A stretch of 64,000 bases of DNA from Alphaproteobacteria bacterium (GTDB taxonomy: Bacteria > Pseudomonadota > Alphaproteobacteria > Micropepsales > Micropepsaceae), in assembly GCA_028871795.1 (NCBI GenBank), contig JAGWMG010000013.1, positions 1 through 64,000 on the forward strand. Reading direction: 5' to 3'. This document shows, in pieces, positions 25,891-34,855 of this stretch (the first letter of the stretch is position 1; each line of letters opens with the position of its first letter). The translations under genes were made by a program, and so were the position numbers. Below the pieces are notes generated by a model. The model made no database searches. It worked only from the letters and a program-made list of their open reading frames with translations, and had not been told where the DNA came from.

Positions 25891-27975
25891 TCATCCCGCC
25901 CTTAAGTACCGCACCGCTTCGTCGCGGCCGAAGAGATACAGCAGCACCCGCAATGCCTCGCCGCGCGGCGATTTCAGGTCGGGATCGCGCGATAACACCA
26001 GCTTGGCGTCGTCGCGTGCGGCCGTGAGCAGTTCGCCGTGCGCGGCCAGATCGGCCATGCGGAACTCGATCTCGCCGCTTTGCCGCGTGCCGAGCAACTC
26101 GCCCGGGCCGCGCAGGCGCAAATCCTCTTCGGCGATGACGAAACCGTCGTCGGTCTCGCGCAAAGTCTTGAGCCGCGCCTTGGCGGTTTCGCCCAACGGC
26201 GGTTGGTACACAAGCAGACAGCTCGACTTCCGCGCCCCGCGTCCGACGCGCCCGCGCAACTGGTGAAGTTGTGCCAAGCCGAAGCGCTCGGCGTGTTCCA
26301 CCACCATGATGGTCGCTTCGGGTACGTCCACGCCCACTTCGATGACCGTGGTGGCGACCAGCAGCGCGATGTCGCCATTCTTGAAGCGTTCCATGGCGGC
26401 GTCGCGTTCCACCGCTTTCATCTGGCCGTGGACCAGACCGACTTTGGGCCCCAGCGCCTTCCTCAACTCCACCGCGCGTTCCTCGGCGGCGGCAAGGTCG
26501 ATCTTCTCGGACTCCGCCACCAGCGGGCACACCCAATAGGCGCGCGCGCCGGTCGCAATCGCTTTACGCAGATGCTCCACCACTTCGTCCAGCCGTTCGA
26601 CGGGCAGCACCCGCGTCTCCACAGGTTTGCGACCCGGCGGCCGTCCGTGCAGCCGCGATACGTCCATGTCGCCATAGGCCGTCAGCGCCAGCGTGCGCGG
26701 GATCGGCGTCGCCGTCATCACCAGCACGTCGACCAGCCGCTCGGCTTTGCCCTGCAGGGTCATGCGCTGGTGCACGCCGAAGCGGTGCTGTTCGTCGACC
26801 ACCGCCAGACCCAGATCTCGGAAGGCGACGTCCTCCGAGAACAGGGCATGGGTGCCGACCAGAATGTCGATCTCGCCCTTGGCCAGCGCCTCCAGCGTGG
26901 CGTCGCGCGACGGTCCGCGTTCGCGCCCGGTGAGCAGTGCCATCCGTACGCCGGCGGCCTTCGCGATCGGCTCCAGCGCCGCCATATGCTGGCGCGCGAG
27001 GATTTCGGTGGGCGCCATCAACGCGCCTTGGGCGCCGGCTTCCACCGCGCCCAGCAGCGCCAGCATGGCGACCACGGTCTTGCCCGCGCCCACATCGCCT
27101 TGCAGCAGCCGCAGCATACGCGTTGGCGAGGCCATGTCGGCCTCGATCTCGCCCAGCGTCTGCTGCTGCGCCTCGGTGAGCACGAAGGGCAGGGCCACCA
27201 GCGCTTTGGCCTTCAGATGGCCGTCGCCGTTCAGCACGCGGCCTTTGGCGGCGCGCATATGGGCGCGAATCAGGATCAACGCGAGCTGGTTCGCCAGGAG
27301 TTCGTCATAGGCCAGCCGCGAGCGCTCCGGCGTATCGGGCGAAAGGTCGGCCTCGTGCACCGGCGCGTGCGCCTTGTGCAGTGCCTCGGCGAACGGCTGC
27401 CAGCCGCGGGCCTTGAGGAACGAGGCGTCCTGCCACTCGGGCACCGCCGGCACCTTTTCCAGCGCCCCGCGGATCGCCTTGGCCAGCGATTTGCCGGGAA
27501 GATTCTCCGTCAGCGCATAGACCGGTTCGTGCAGCGGCAGTTCAGGTTCCTGCTCTGGCGGTAGCACATAGTCGGGATGGGGCATTTGAAGACGGTTGTT
27601 GAAGCGTTCGATGCGCCCGCTGACGATGCGCCGCGAGCCCTTGGGCAAAGCCTGGTTCAGATAATCCGCATGGGCATGGAAGAAGACAAGTTCCATCGCG
27701 GCTGTGTCGTCCGAACAGCGCACGCGATAGGGCTGGCGCTTGTCGTAGGGCGGCAGATGGTCGAGCACGTTGACGGCGACGGTGGCGATGCGCCCCGCCT
27801 CGGCTGCGATCAACTTGGGGCGGTAGGAGCGGTCCACGACACCCGTCGGCAGATCGAAGATCAAATCCACCAGGCGGCGGCCCGCGACCTGCGCGATCAG
27901 CTTTTCCAGCCTGGGGCCGACGCCCGGCAGGGTGCGCGTCTCGGCGAAGAGGGGGAACAGAATCGCTGGCCGCAT
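25891..27975 (-). CDS. recG: ATP-dependent DNA helicase RecG
   Basis: 694 aa from the ATG at 27975, the standard RecG length and start ('LPGVGPRLEKLIAQ'). The open frame to 28242 is antisense to sdhE. It has the N-terminal wedge/OB domain, then Walker A 'LLQGDVGAGKT', the DEAD-like box 'DEQH', 'TATPIPRTL' and the motif VI region 'QLRGRVGRG'. RecG remodels stalled replication forks and Holliday junctions. It is divergent from sdhE-mfd, an arrangement known from many alphaproteobacteria. Confidence 0.95.
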   Translation of the reverse strand: MRPAILFPLFAETRTLPGVGPRLEKLIAQVAGRRLVDLIFDLPTGVVDRSYRPKLIAAEAGRIATVAVNVLDHLPPYDKRQPYRVRCSDDTAAMELVFFHAHADYLNQALPKGSRRIVSGRIERFNNRLQMPHPDYVLPPEQEPELPLHEPVYALTENLPGKSLAKAIRGALEKVPAVPEWQDASFLKARGWQPFAEALHKAHAPVHEADLSPDTPERSRLAYDELLANQLALILIRAHMRAAKGRVLNGDGHLKAKALVALPFVLTEAQQQTLGEIEADMASPTRMLRLLQGDVGAGKTVVAMLALLGAVEAGAQGALMAPTEILARQHMAALEPIAKAAGVRMALLTGRERGPSRDATLEALAKGEIDILVGTHALFSEDVAFRDLGLAVVDEQHRFGVHQRMTLQGKAERLVDVLVMTATPIPRTLALTAYGDMDVSRLHGRPPGRKPVETRVLPVERLDEVVEHLRKAIATGARAYWVCPLVAESEKIDLAAAEERAVELRKALGPKVGLVHGQMKAVERDAAMERFKNGDIALLVATTVIEVGVDVPEATIMVVEHAERFGLAQLHQLRGRVGRGARKSSCLLVYQPPLGETAKARLKTLRETDDGFVIAEEDLRLRGPGELLGTRQSGEIEFRMADLAAHGELLTAARDDAKLVLSRDPDLKSPRGEALRVLLYLFGRDEAVRYLRAG

Positions 27976-28059
27976 GGTCCCGAAAGAATAATGGAGGGGC
28001 GGCCGCCCGTCATTGGCCCGCCTCTGGCAGGCGGGGACGGCAGGGTCTATATCCCGCCC

Positions 28060-28356
28060 ATGACAGAGATCGGAAAAGGTGGCTCTTTGGAGACCCGCCG
28101 CAAACGGCTGTTGTTCAGAGCACGGCGGCGGGGCTTCAAGGAGGTCGATCTGATCTTCGGAACCTTCGCCGCGCGCGAACTGGCGGACCTGGACGAAGCC
28201 GGTCTCGACCAGCTCGAAGCCCTTCTCGACGCGCCGGATCAAGAGGTTTTCTCCTGGCTCAAGGGCGAGGCGCCGGTGCCGGCGGCGTACGACACTTCCG
28301 TATTCGCGAAGCTCAAAGCCTTGTGCAGGCGCAAGAACCCGACGTGGAACGTGTAA
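28060..28356 (+). CDS. sdhE: FAD assembly factor SdhE (succinate dehydrogenase)
   Basis: 98 aa. The family motif RGxxE is visible as 'RGFKE' at 24-28 in 'RARRRGFKEVDLIFGTF', and the C-terminus 'SWLKGEAPVP' matches. SdhE promotes covalent flavinylation of SdhA. The frame is open upstream to 27577, but that part is antisense to recG. Its last 34 nt overlap the start of mfd, implying coupled translation. The link with DNA-repair genes is positional and conserved in this class rather than functional. Confidence 0.88.
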   Translation: MTEIGKGGSLETRRKRLLFRARRRGFKEVDLIFGTFAARELADLDEAGLDQLEALLDAPDQEVFSWLKGEAPVPAAYDTSVFAKLKALCRRKNPTWNV

Positions 28357-31300
28357 GCTATATCGCGCGCGCCGAAGGCCGTTTGACCGTCACCGGTGCG
28401 CCGGAGGGCTACGACGCCTGGCTGGCGGCGGAAGCGGCGTTGCGATTGAAGGGCTTGGTGGTGTTCGTCGCGCCCGACGATATCCACGCCGCCAGCGCCG
28501 CCGACGCGATGCGATTTTTGACCCCTGGCGTGTCCGTGCTGTCCTTCCCCGCCTGGGACTGCCTGCCTTACGACCGGGTTTCTCCCAAGCCCGACATCGA
28601 AAGCTTGCGCTTGGCGACGCTGGCGGCGTTGGCGCGGCGCACCAAGGATTCTGGACCCGCCGTCGCCGTCACCACGGTCAACGCCATCCTGCAGCGCGTG
28701 CCGCCGCGCGAAGCCATCCTGGGGGCGAGCTTCGCCGCCCGCGCAGGCGACGCCGTCTCGCACGAGAAGCTGGCGTTGTTCCTGGCCCATAACGGCTATG
28801 TCCGCACCGGCACGGTGCGCGAGCCGGGCGATTTCGCGCTGCGCGGCGGCATCGTCGATCTGTGGCCGCCGGGCGAACAGCCGCTGCGGCTGGATTTCTT
28901 CGGCGAGACGCTCGACGCCATCCGCCGCTTCGACGCCGAGACGCAGTTGTCCTCGGGCGAAGCCGCGGCGATCGAACTCTTGCCCGCCAGCGAAGTGCCG
29001 TTTGACGACGCCGCGATCAGCCGTTTCCGCTCGGGCTATGTCGCCGAATTCGGTCCGGCCAGCGACGATCCGCTTTACGAATCCGTCAGTGCGGGACGCC
29101 AGGCGCAAGGCATGGAGCATTGGCTGCCGCTGTTTTACGGCAAGCTCGAGACTCTGTTCGATTTTGCGCCGCGGGCGCTGCTGATGCTTGGCCACCACGC
29201 CGACGAGGCGAAAGCCGTGCGGCTGGAGCTCGTCGCCGATTACTACCAGACGCGGCGGCAATTCCTGAAGGGCGACGGCAAGGCCAGGGAGGGGCTGAAA
29301 TCCCCGCCCTACAAACCGCTCAAGCCCGAACGCCTTTATCTGACCGCCGAGGAATGGAACGCCGCGCTCGCCCGCCATCCGGTGCGCGATCTTTCGCCGT
29401 TCCAGGCGCCGGAGTCGAAAGCTTCCGTGGACGCGGGCGGCAAGCTGGGCCGTGATTTCGCGCCCGAGCGCGCGCAAGGCAAGGTCAACGTCTTCGAGGC
29501 GGCCGACGCGCACATCGATGCGCTGCACGCGGCAGGCAAGCGCGTGATCGTCGCCGCCTGGACGGAAGGCTCCGCCGAACGCATGGGCGGAGTGTTGGCC
29601 GATCACGGCCTTTCCGCCATCCGCCGCGTCGGCGATTGGCCAGACGCGCAGAAGATGGCCGCGAACGGCGTTGGCTTGGCCGTGCTCGGGATCGAACACG
29701 GTTTCGAGGCGCCCGATTTCGCCGTCGTGACCGAGCAGGACATCCTCGGCGACCGCATGGTGCGTTCGCATACGCGGGCGCGCCGGGCGCAGAATTTCCT
29801 CTCCGAAGCGTCCGGCTTGGCGCCCGGCGATCTCGTCACCCACATCGAGCACGGGGTGGGGCGATACGTCGGCCTGCGGACCATCGACGTCACGGGCGCC
29901 CCCCACGATTGCCTGGAGCTGCAATATGACGGCGGCAAGCTGTTTCTGCCGGTCGAGAATATCGAGCTTCTGACGCGTTACGGCGCGGAAGAAGGCGCGG
30001 CGCAACTCGACCGTCTCGGCGGCGCGGGTTGGCAGCAGCGCAAGGCACGCGCCAGGGAACGCGTGCGCGAGATCGCCGGCGAACTGATCCGCATCGCCGC
30101 GGCGCGCGAACTGAAGTCGTTGCCGCCCTGCGATCCGCCGCAAGGCCTTTACGACGAATTCTGCGCGCGCTTTCCCTATCAGGAGACCGAAGACCAGGAA
30201 AAGGCCATCGCCGACGCCATCGAAGATCTCGCCAGAGGTCGGCCAATGGACCGGCTGATCTGCGGCGACGTCGGCTTCGGCAAGACGGAAGTGGCGCTGC
30301 GCACCGCCTTCGTCGCTGCGATGGCGGGCAGCCAGGTCGCCGTGGTCGTGCCCACCACGCTTCTGGCCCGCCAGCATACCAAGGTCTTCAACGAACGTTT
30401 CGCCGGCTTTCCGGTGAAGGTGCGCCAGCTGTCGCGCTTCGTGGATGCCAAGGAGGCGCACGAGACCAAAGCCGGGCTCGAGTCCGGCGACGTCGACGTC
30501 GTCATCGGCACGCACGCGCTGCTCGCGAAAAGCGTCGTGTTCCGCAATCTCGGCCTGGTCATCGTTGACGAGGAGCAGCATTTCGGCGTCTCGCACAAGG
30601 AGCGGTTGAAGGCGCTCAAGGCCGACGTGCATGTGTTGACGCTGACCGCCACGCCCATTCCGCGCACGCTGCAACTGGCGTTGTCGGGCGTGCGCGACCT
30701 GTCGCTCATCACCACGCCGCCGATCGACCGTCTCGCAGTGCGCACCTTCGTGACGCCGTTCGATGCGCTGGTCGTGCGCGAGGCGCTGTTGCGCGAGCAT
30801 TACCGCGGCGGGCAGAGCTTTTATGTCGTTCCGCGCATCGCCGATCTCGGCGAAGCGCAGGCGTTCCTCAAGGCGACGGTGCCGGAAGTGAAATCGGCGC
30901 ATGCCCACGGCCAGATGGCGCCGAGCACGCTCGAAGACGTGATGACGGCCTTCTACGACGGCAAGGTGGACGTGCTGGTTTCCACCAACATCGTCGAGAG
31001 CGGTCTCGACATTCCGACCGCCAACACGCTGATCGTGCATCGCGCCGATCAGTTCGGCCTGTCGCAGCTTTACCAACTGCGCGGCCGCATCGGGCGTTCC
31101 AAGCAGCGCGCCTACGCCTATCTGACGACGCCGCCCGACCGCAAGCCGACCGAATCCGCCGAGCGCCGGCTGCAGGTATTGCAGTCGCTCGATCAGTTGG
31201 GCGCGGGCTTCACCGTCGCTAGCCACGACATGGACATCCGCGGCGCCGGCAATCTCCTGGGCGAGGAGCAGTCCGGCCACGTGAAGGAAGTGGGCATCGA

Positions 31301-31826
31301 GCTTTATCAGGAGATGCTGGAGGAAGCCGTGTCGCAGATGCGCTCGGGCGAAGCGGAAGCGGAGATCGCCGACCAGTGGTCGCCGCAGATCAGCATCGGC
31401 GCTTCGGTGCTCATTCCGGAAGCCTACGTGCCCGACCTCAACGTGCGCATGGCGCTGTACCGCCGGCTGGCGGGCATCGAAACGCGCGACGACATCGAAC
31501 GCTTCGCCGCCGAGCTGATCGACCGCTTCGGCCCGCTGCCCGAGGAAGTGCGCCACCTGTTCGAGATCGTGGCGATCAAGCAGCTTTGCCGCGCGGCGGC
31601 GGTGGAGAAGGTGGAGGCGGGGCCGAAGGGCGGCACCATCGCCTTCCGCCACAACACCTTCGCCAATCCGCTGGCGCTGGTGCGCTTCATCGGCGCGCAG
31701 CACGGTTCGATGAAGGTCCGCCCCGACCAGAAGATCGTCGTCAGCCGCGATTGGCCGACGCCCGAGGCGCGGCTGAAGGGCGTGCAGGCCGTGCTAACGC
31801 AGCTGGTGAAACTGGCCGAGGCGTGA
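28323..31826 (+). CDS. mfd: Transcription-repair coupling factor
   Basis: 1167 aa from a GTG at 28323 that overlaps sdhE. The order is UvrB-like N-terminal domain ('LSFPAWDCLPYDRVSP'), RNA-polymerase-interacting domain ('GDLVTHIEHGVGRY'), SF2 translocase with Walker A 'ICGDVGFGKTE', DEEQ box 'DEEQHFG', 'TATPIPRTLQ' and 'QLRGRIGRS', and the C-terminal TRCF domain. Mfd releases stalled RNA polymerase at lesions and recruits UvrA. An internal GTG at 28344 is an alternative start. Confidence 0.95.
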   Translation: MQAQEPDVERVSYIARAEGRLTVTGAPEGYDAWLAAEAALRLKGLVVFVAPDDIHAASAADAMRFLTPGVSVLSFPAWDCLPYDRVSPKPDIESLRLATLAALARRTKDSGPAVAVTTVNAILQRVPPREAILGASFAARAGDAVSHEKLALFLAHNGYVRTGTVREPGDFALRGGIVDLWPPGEQPLRLDFFGETLDAIRRFDAETQLSSGEAAAIELLPASEVPFDDAAISRFRSGYVAEFGPASDDPLYESVSAGRQAQGMEHWLPLFYGKLETLFDFAPRALLMLGHHADEAKAVRLELVADYYQTRRQFLKGDGKAREGLKSPPYKPLKPERLYLTAEEWNAALARHPVRDLSPFQAPESKASVDAGGKLGRDFAPERAQGKVNVFEAADAHIDALHAAGKRVIVAAWTEGSAERMGGVLADHGLSAIRRVGDWPDAQKMAANGVGLAVLGIEHGFEAPDFAVVTEQDILGDRMVRSHTRARRAQNFLSEASGLAPGDLVTHIEHGVGRYVGLRTIDVTGAPHDCLELQYDGGKLFLPVENIELLTRYGAEEGAAQLDRLGGAGWQQRKARARERVREIAGELIRIAAARELKSLPPCDPPQGLYDEFCARFPYQETEDQEKAIADAIEDLARGRPMDRLICGDVGFGKTEVALRTAFVAAMAGSQVAVVVPTTLLARQHTKVFNERFAGFPVKVRQLSRFVDAKEAHETKAGLESGDVDVVIGTHALLAKSVVFRNLGLVIVDEEQHFGVSHKERLKALKADVHVLTLTATPIPRTLQLALSGVRDLSLITTPPIDRLAVRTFVTPFDALVVREALLREHYRGGQSFYVVPRIADLGEAQAFLKATVPEVKSAHAHGQMAPSTLEDVMTAFYDGKVDVLVSTNIVESGLDIPTANTLIVHRADQFGLSQLYQLRGRIGRSKQRAYAYLTTPPDRKPTESAERRLQVLQSLDQLGAGFTVASHDMDIRGAGNLLGEEQSGHVKEVGIELYQEMLEEAVSQMRSGEAEAEIADQWSPQISIGASVLIPEAYVPDLNVRMALYRRLAGIETRDDIERFAAELIDRFGPLPEEVRHLFEIVAIKQLCRAAAVEKVEAGPKGGTIAFRHNTFANPLALVRFIGAQHGSMKVRPDQKIVVSRDWPTPEARLKGVQAVLTQLVKLAEA

Positions 31827-32162
31827 CGAATTCGGCAAATCGATTTTCTCAGGTCTCATTTTGACAGACTCCTCCCACCCGACATTTGGCGGTTTTTCAA
31901 AATTTGTCCGTCATCCCGGCCAAGTTCGCGGCTTCCGGGATGACAGCAACGCACGAACGCGGACCGCGTCGCCGCAGCCTGGGTCCGTGCGTAATTGTGT
32001 TGATGTAAGAGAAATGGTCATTCGACCTTGTCGGTTCAAGGGGAGGTTGGAAATTTTTTCGCCGCGAATGCGTACCATTTGCGTGTCAATCCGACCGCCG
32101 CCGTTCGGCCGGGAAGCAAATTCGTTAACGAGGCGGCAAGCCCAGCTCCGTAAATTGAGCGG
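31827..32162. other. Intergenic region between mfd and the GT87 gene
   Basis: About 335 bp with no convincing gene. It contains the palindromic GTCATCCCGG element described separately. The AT-richer part at 32015-32140 could hold the promoter of the glycosyltransferase gene, but no clear boxes stand out. Confidence 0.4.
31910..31944. repeat. GTCATCCCGG palindromic element
   Basis: GTCATCCCGG at 31910-31919 and its exact reverse complement CCGGGATGAC at 31935-31944 enclose a 15-bp loop. Elements with these ends are dispersed in many alphaproteobacterial genomes as short interspersed palindromes. Here it follows mfd and may also act as a terminator, though there is no T run. Confidence 0.5.
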
Positions 32163-33473
32163 ATGTCCGAATCCGCGCACCGGCCTTGGTCATTCGACAA
32201 CCTGCTGCTGGCCTGCGCGGCTGGCGCGGCGGTCGCCTACGCGATCGCGCTGGCACACATGTTCGCGGTGCATCAATGGCTGGTGGACGCACAAGGGCGC
32301 CCGCTGGTCGCGGACTTCCTGGCGATGTGGTCGGCGGGCGGTCTGGCGCGCGGCGGCGCGGCGCTATCGGCCTACGACGCGCATTTGCAGCATGCCGCGG
32401 AAGTCGGCGCCTTGGGCCACGATTTCCACGGCGCGCTCGGCTGGCCTTATCCGCCGTTCTTCCTGTTCGTCGCGGCGGGGCTGGCGTTTCTCGGTTATGC
32501 GCAGGCCTTTGTCGTGTGGACGGGTGCGACCGTGGCGGGTTATGCGGCCGCCATCGCAGCGATCGCGAAGAACCGCGCGGCCGTCCTTCTGGCGCTGGCG
32601 GCGCCGTGGACGCTGGCGGATTTGTTCGTCGGGCAAAACGGATTCCTCACCGCAGCGCTTATCGGCCTGGTCCTGCTCAACCTGGAGCGACGGCCGATCC
32701 TGAGCGGCGTTCTGCTCGGCCTGCTGACCTACAAGCCGCAATTCGGATTGCTGTTCCCGCTGGCGCTGGCGGCGGGCGGGCATTGGCGCAGCTTCGTGTG
32801 GGCTTGCGCGACGGCATCCTTCCTGATCGCATTCTCCGATTTTGTTTTCGGTCCGCCGACCTTCGCCGCCTTCCTCGACCTTCTGCCGCAAACGACGCAA
32901 ACGTTGTTGGACGAGGGCGCGGTGGGATGGAGCAAGCTTCAGAGCGTCTATGGCCTTGTGCGCTGGCTCGGGTTGCCGGACACAGCCGGATGGACGGCGC
33001 AGGCCGCCGTGACGCTTGCTTGCGCGGGCGCGGTTGCCTGGCTCTGGCGCAGCGGATCGGCGCCGGCGCTGAAGGCGGCGGGCCTCGCCGTCGCCGCGCT
33101 TCTCGCCACGCCGTATGCGTTCTTCTACGACCTTGCGGTGCTCGCGGTGGCGATTGCCTTTCTCTACCGCGACCGCGGCTTCGACCGGATCGAGTACGGT
33201 GTGCTCGCCTTGGCGCTGTTGGGCGCGGGCGCCTTTGTGTTCCTGCCGGCGCCGACCGGCCTGATCGCAAACATCGCGGTCGCGGCGCTGATCGTTCGGC
33301 GCATTGTTCTCGACGTTTCTTTGACAGCGCGGCGCGGGGCGTGTTCGAATGACGGACATGGATCGCCGCGATTTCCTGCGTCTTTTTCTGCTCGCATCCG
33401 CGGCGGCGGCGGGCGTAAGGCGCGGCGTTGCCGGGACCGGCTTGCCTCTACACCTGACGCTACGCCCCGATAA
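32163..33473 (+). CDS. GT87-type (DUF2029) integral membrane glycosyltransferase
   Basis: 436 aa with about ten hydrophobic helices. The pattern matches polyprenyl-phosphate-dependent GT-C enzymes of family GT87: 'WSAGGLARGGAALSAYDA' in the first periplasmic loop, then 'LGWPYPPFFLFVAAGLA', 'VGQNGFLTAALIG' and 'LSGVLLGLLTYKPQFGLLFP'. Such proteins transfer mannose or other sugars from lipid-linked donors on the outer face of the inner membrane. The last 45 or so residues are hydrophilic, Arg-rich and unlike the family. They overlap the next gene by 125 nt and look like read-through in the wrong frame after a small indel or loss of the true stop. Confidence 0.75.
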   Translation: MSESAHRPWSFDNLLLACAAGAAVAYAIALAHMFAVHQWLVDAQGRPLVADFLAMWSAGGLARGGAALSAYDAHLQHAAEVGALGHDFHGALGWPYPPFFLFVAAGLAFLGYAQAFVVWTGATVAGYAAAIAAIAKNRAAVLLALAAPWTLADLFVGQNGFLTAALIGLVLLNLERRPILSGVLLGLLTYKPQFGLLFPLALAAGGHWRSFVWACATASFLIAFSDFVFGPPTFAAFLDLLPQTTQTLLDEGAVGWSKLQSVYGLVRWLGLPDTAGWTAQAAVTLACAGAVAWLWRSGSAPALKAAGLAVAALLATPYAFFYDLAVLAVAIAFLYRDRGFDRIEYGVLALALLGAGAFVFLPAPTGLIANIAVAALIVRRIVLDVSLTARRGACSNDGHGSPRFPASFSARIRGGGGRKARRCRDRLASTPDATPR

Positions 33474-34830
33474 ACCCGGAAACGTCATTCCGGAGGATTT
33501 CACCGGACTGAGTTACGAGACCGCTCAGCTCGGCGACCCGGGCTTCTTCTCGCCCGACAATACGCAGCTCGCCGGATTCCATCGCCAGCTGGGCGGCGGC
33601 GTCTTGCGCATCGGCGGCAATACCAGCGCTTACAGCGTGTGGACGCCGTCAGACGAGGTCGCGACGGGCAACGAAAGTCCGGCCGCCACTGTGCCAAACG
33701 AGGCGGTCGGGCCCGACACCGGCAAAGCGCCGGAGGTCCGCCGGCCCGTGACGCCGCTCGCCATCCGCAATCTGCGCGGCTTCCTCGATCTTACCGGGTG
33801 GCGGCTGATCTACGGTCTGAACATCGGCGGCGAGAGCCCCGAGACCGTCGCCGACGAGGCCGAATATGTGATGAAGACGATGGGATCGAAACTCGCCGCC
33901 TTCCAGCTCGGTAACGAACCGGACCTCTTCGCGCGCAACGGCGTGCGCAAGCCGAACTACAATTTTGCGCAGTTCGCCGCGGAGTGGCTGCGATACCACA
34001 GAGTGGTGCGCCAGCGCGCGCCGCACGCGCCTTTTGCAGGCCCCGACACCGCCCGCGACAGCGAGTGGCTCGCGCCATTTTCCCGGCGGTTCAAGAAAGA
34101 CGTGCTCTTCCTGTCGCAGCACTATTACGCCGAGGGACCTCCGGCCGATCCGACAATGACCATCGAGCGGCTGTTGCGCCCCGATCCGCGCCTGGATGAG
34201 GCGTTCGCCGGTATGGCGCGGACGCGACGCGACAGCGGCCTGCCGTTGCGCATGACCGAGGCCAACTCCTGCTACCAGGGCGGCAAGCCGGGCGTGAGCG
34301 ATACCTTTGCCGCGGCGTTGTGGGGCGCCGACCTGATGTATCGGCTCGCCGCGGCGGGCGGGGTGGGCATCAACTTCCACGGCGGCGGCTATGGTTGGTA
34401 CACGCCGATCGCCGGAACGCCGAAGAACGGCTTTCTGGCGCGGCCGCTCTATTACGGGATGCTGCTCTTTGCCGAGGCCGGCGCAGGCACGCTGGTTGAG
34501 ACCGACTTCGACAAGCCGGCGGATGCCCCTTTGCTGACCTGCTACGGCCTCAAGAGCGCGGCGGGCGCGCTGAAGGCCGCGCTGTTCAACAAGGATGCGG
34601 AGCGCGACGCCGTTCTGGCGATCGATCCCGGAAGGCGCGCGGCGTCCGCTTCCGTCCTTCGCCTGTCCGCTCCGCGCCTGGACGACACGGCGGACACCAC
34701 GCTGAGCGGCGCGCCGGTGGGCGCGGGCGGCGCCTGGTCCCCCGCCGCCGCCGAGAAAATCGCGGCGCGCGACGGCACGCTGACGCTCCATCTGCCCAAG
34801 GCCAGCGCCGCGCTCGTGACGTTCGGCTAG
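33349..34830 (+). CDS. Secreted GH79-like glycoside hydrolase (Tat signal)
   Basis: 493 aa. The N-terminus carries a twin-arginine signal ('RRDFLRLFLLA'); an ATG at 33358 is an alternative start. The TIM-barrel has two conserved glutamates in the clan GH-A arrangement: Glu190 in 'LGNEPD' as likely acid/base and Glu304 in 'RMTEANSCYQGG' as likely nucleophile. 'LRIGGNTSAYSVW' is typical of GH79 (beta-glucuronidase/heparanase-like). The C-terminal beta-domain is present. It probably acts on a glucuronide-containing glycan outside the cytoplasm. Its start lies 125 nt inside the GT87 gene. The substrate is not known. Confidence 0.75.
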   Translation: MTDMDRRDFLRLFLLASAAAAGVRRGVAGTGLPLHLTLRPDKPGNVIPEDFTGLSYETAQLGDPGFFSPDNTQLAGFHRQLGGGVLRIGGNTSAYSVWTPSDEVATGNESPAATVPNEAVGPDTGKAPEVRRPVTPLAIRNLRGFLDLTGWRLIYGLNIGGESPETVADEAEYVMKTMGSKLAAFQLGNEPDLFARNGVRKPNYNFAQFAAEWLRYHRVVRQRAPHAPFAGPDTARDSEWLAPFSRRFKKDVLFLSQHYYAEGPPADPTMTIERLLRPDPRLDEAFAGMARTRRDSGLPLRMTEANSCYQGGKPGVSDTFAAALWGADLMYRLAAAGGVGINFHGGGYGWYTPIAGTPKNGFLARPLYYGMLLFAEAGAGTLVETDFDKPADAPLLTCYGLKSAAGALKAALFNKDAERDAVLAIDPGRRAASASVLRLSAPRLDDTADTTLSGAPVGAGGAWSPAAAEKIAARDGTLTLHLPKASAALVTFG

Positions 34831-34855
34831 TGCATCCGTCCCGCCGCTCCGCCCG

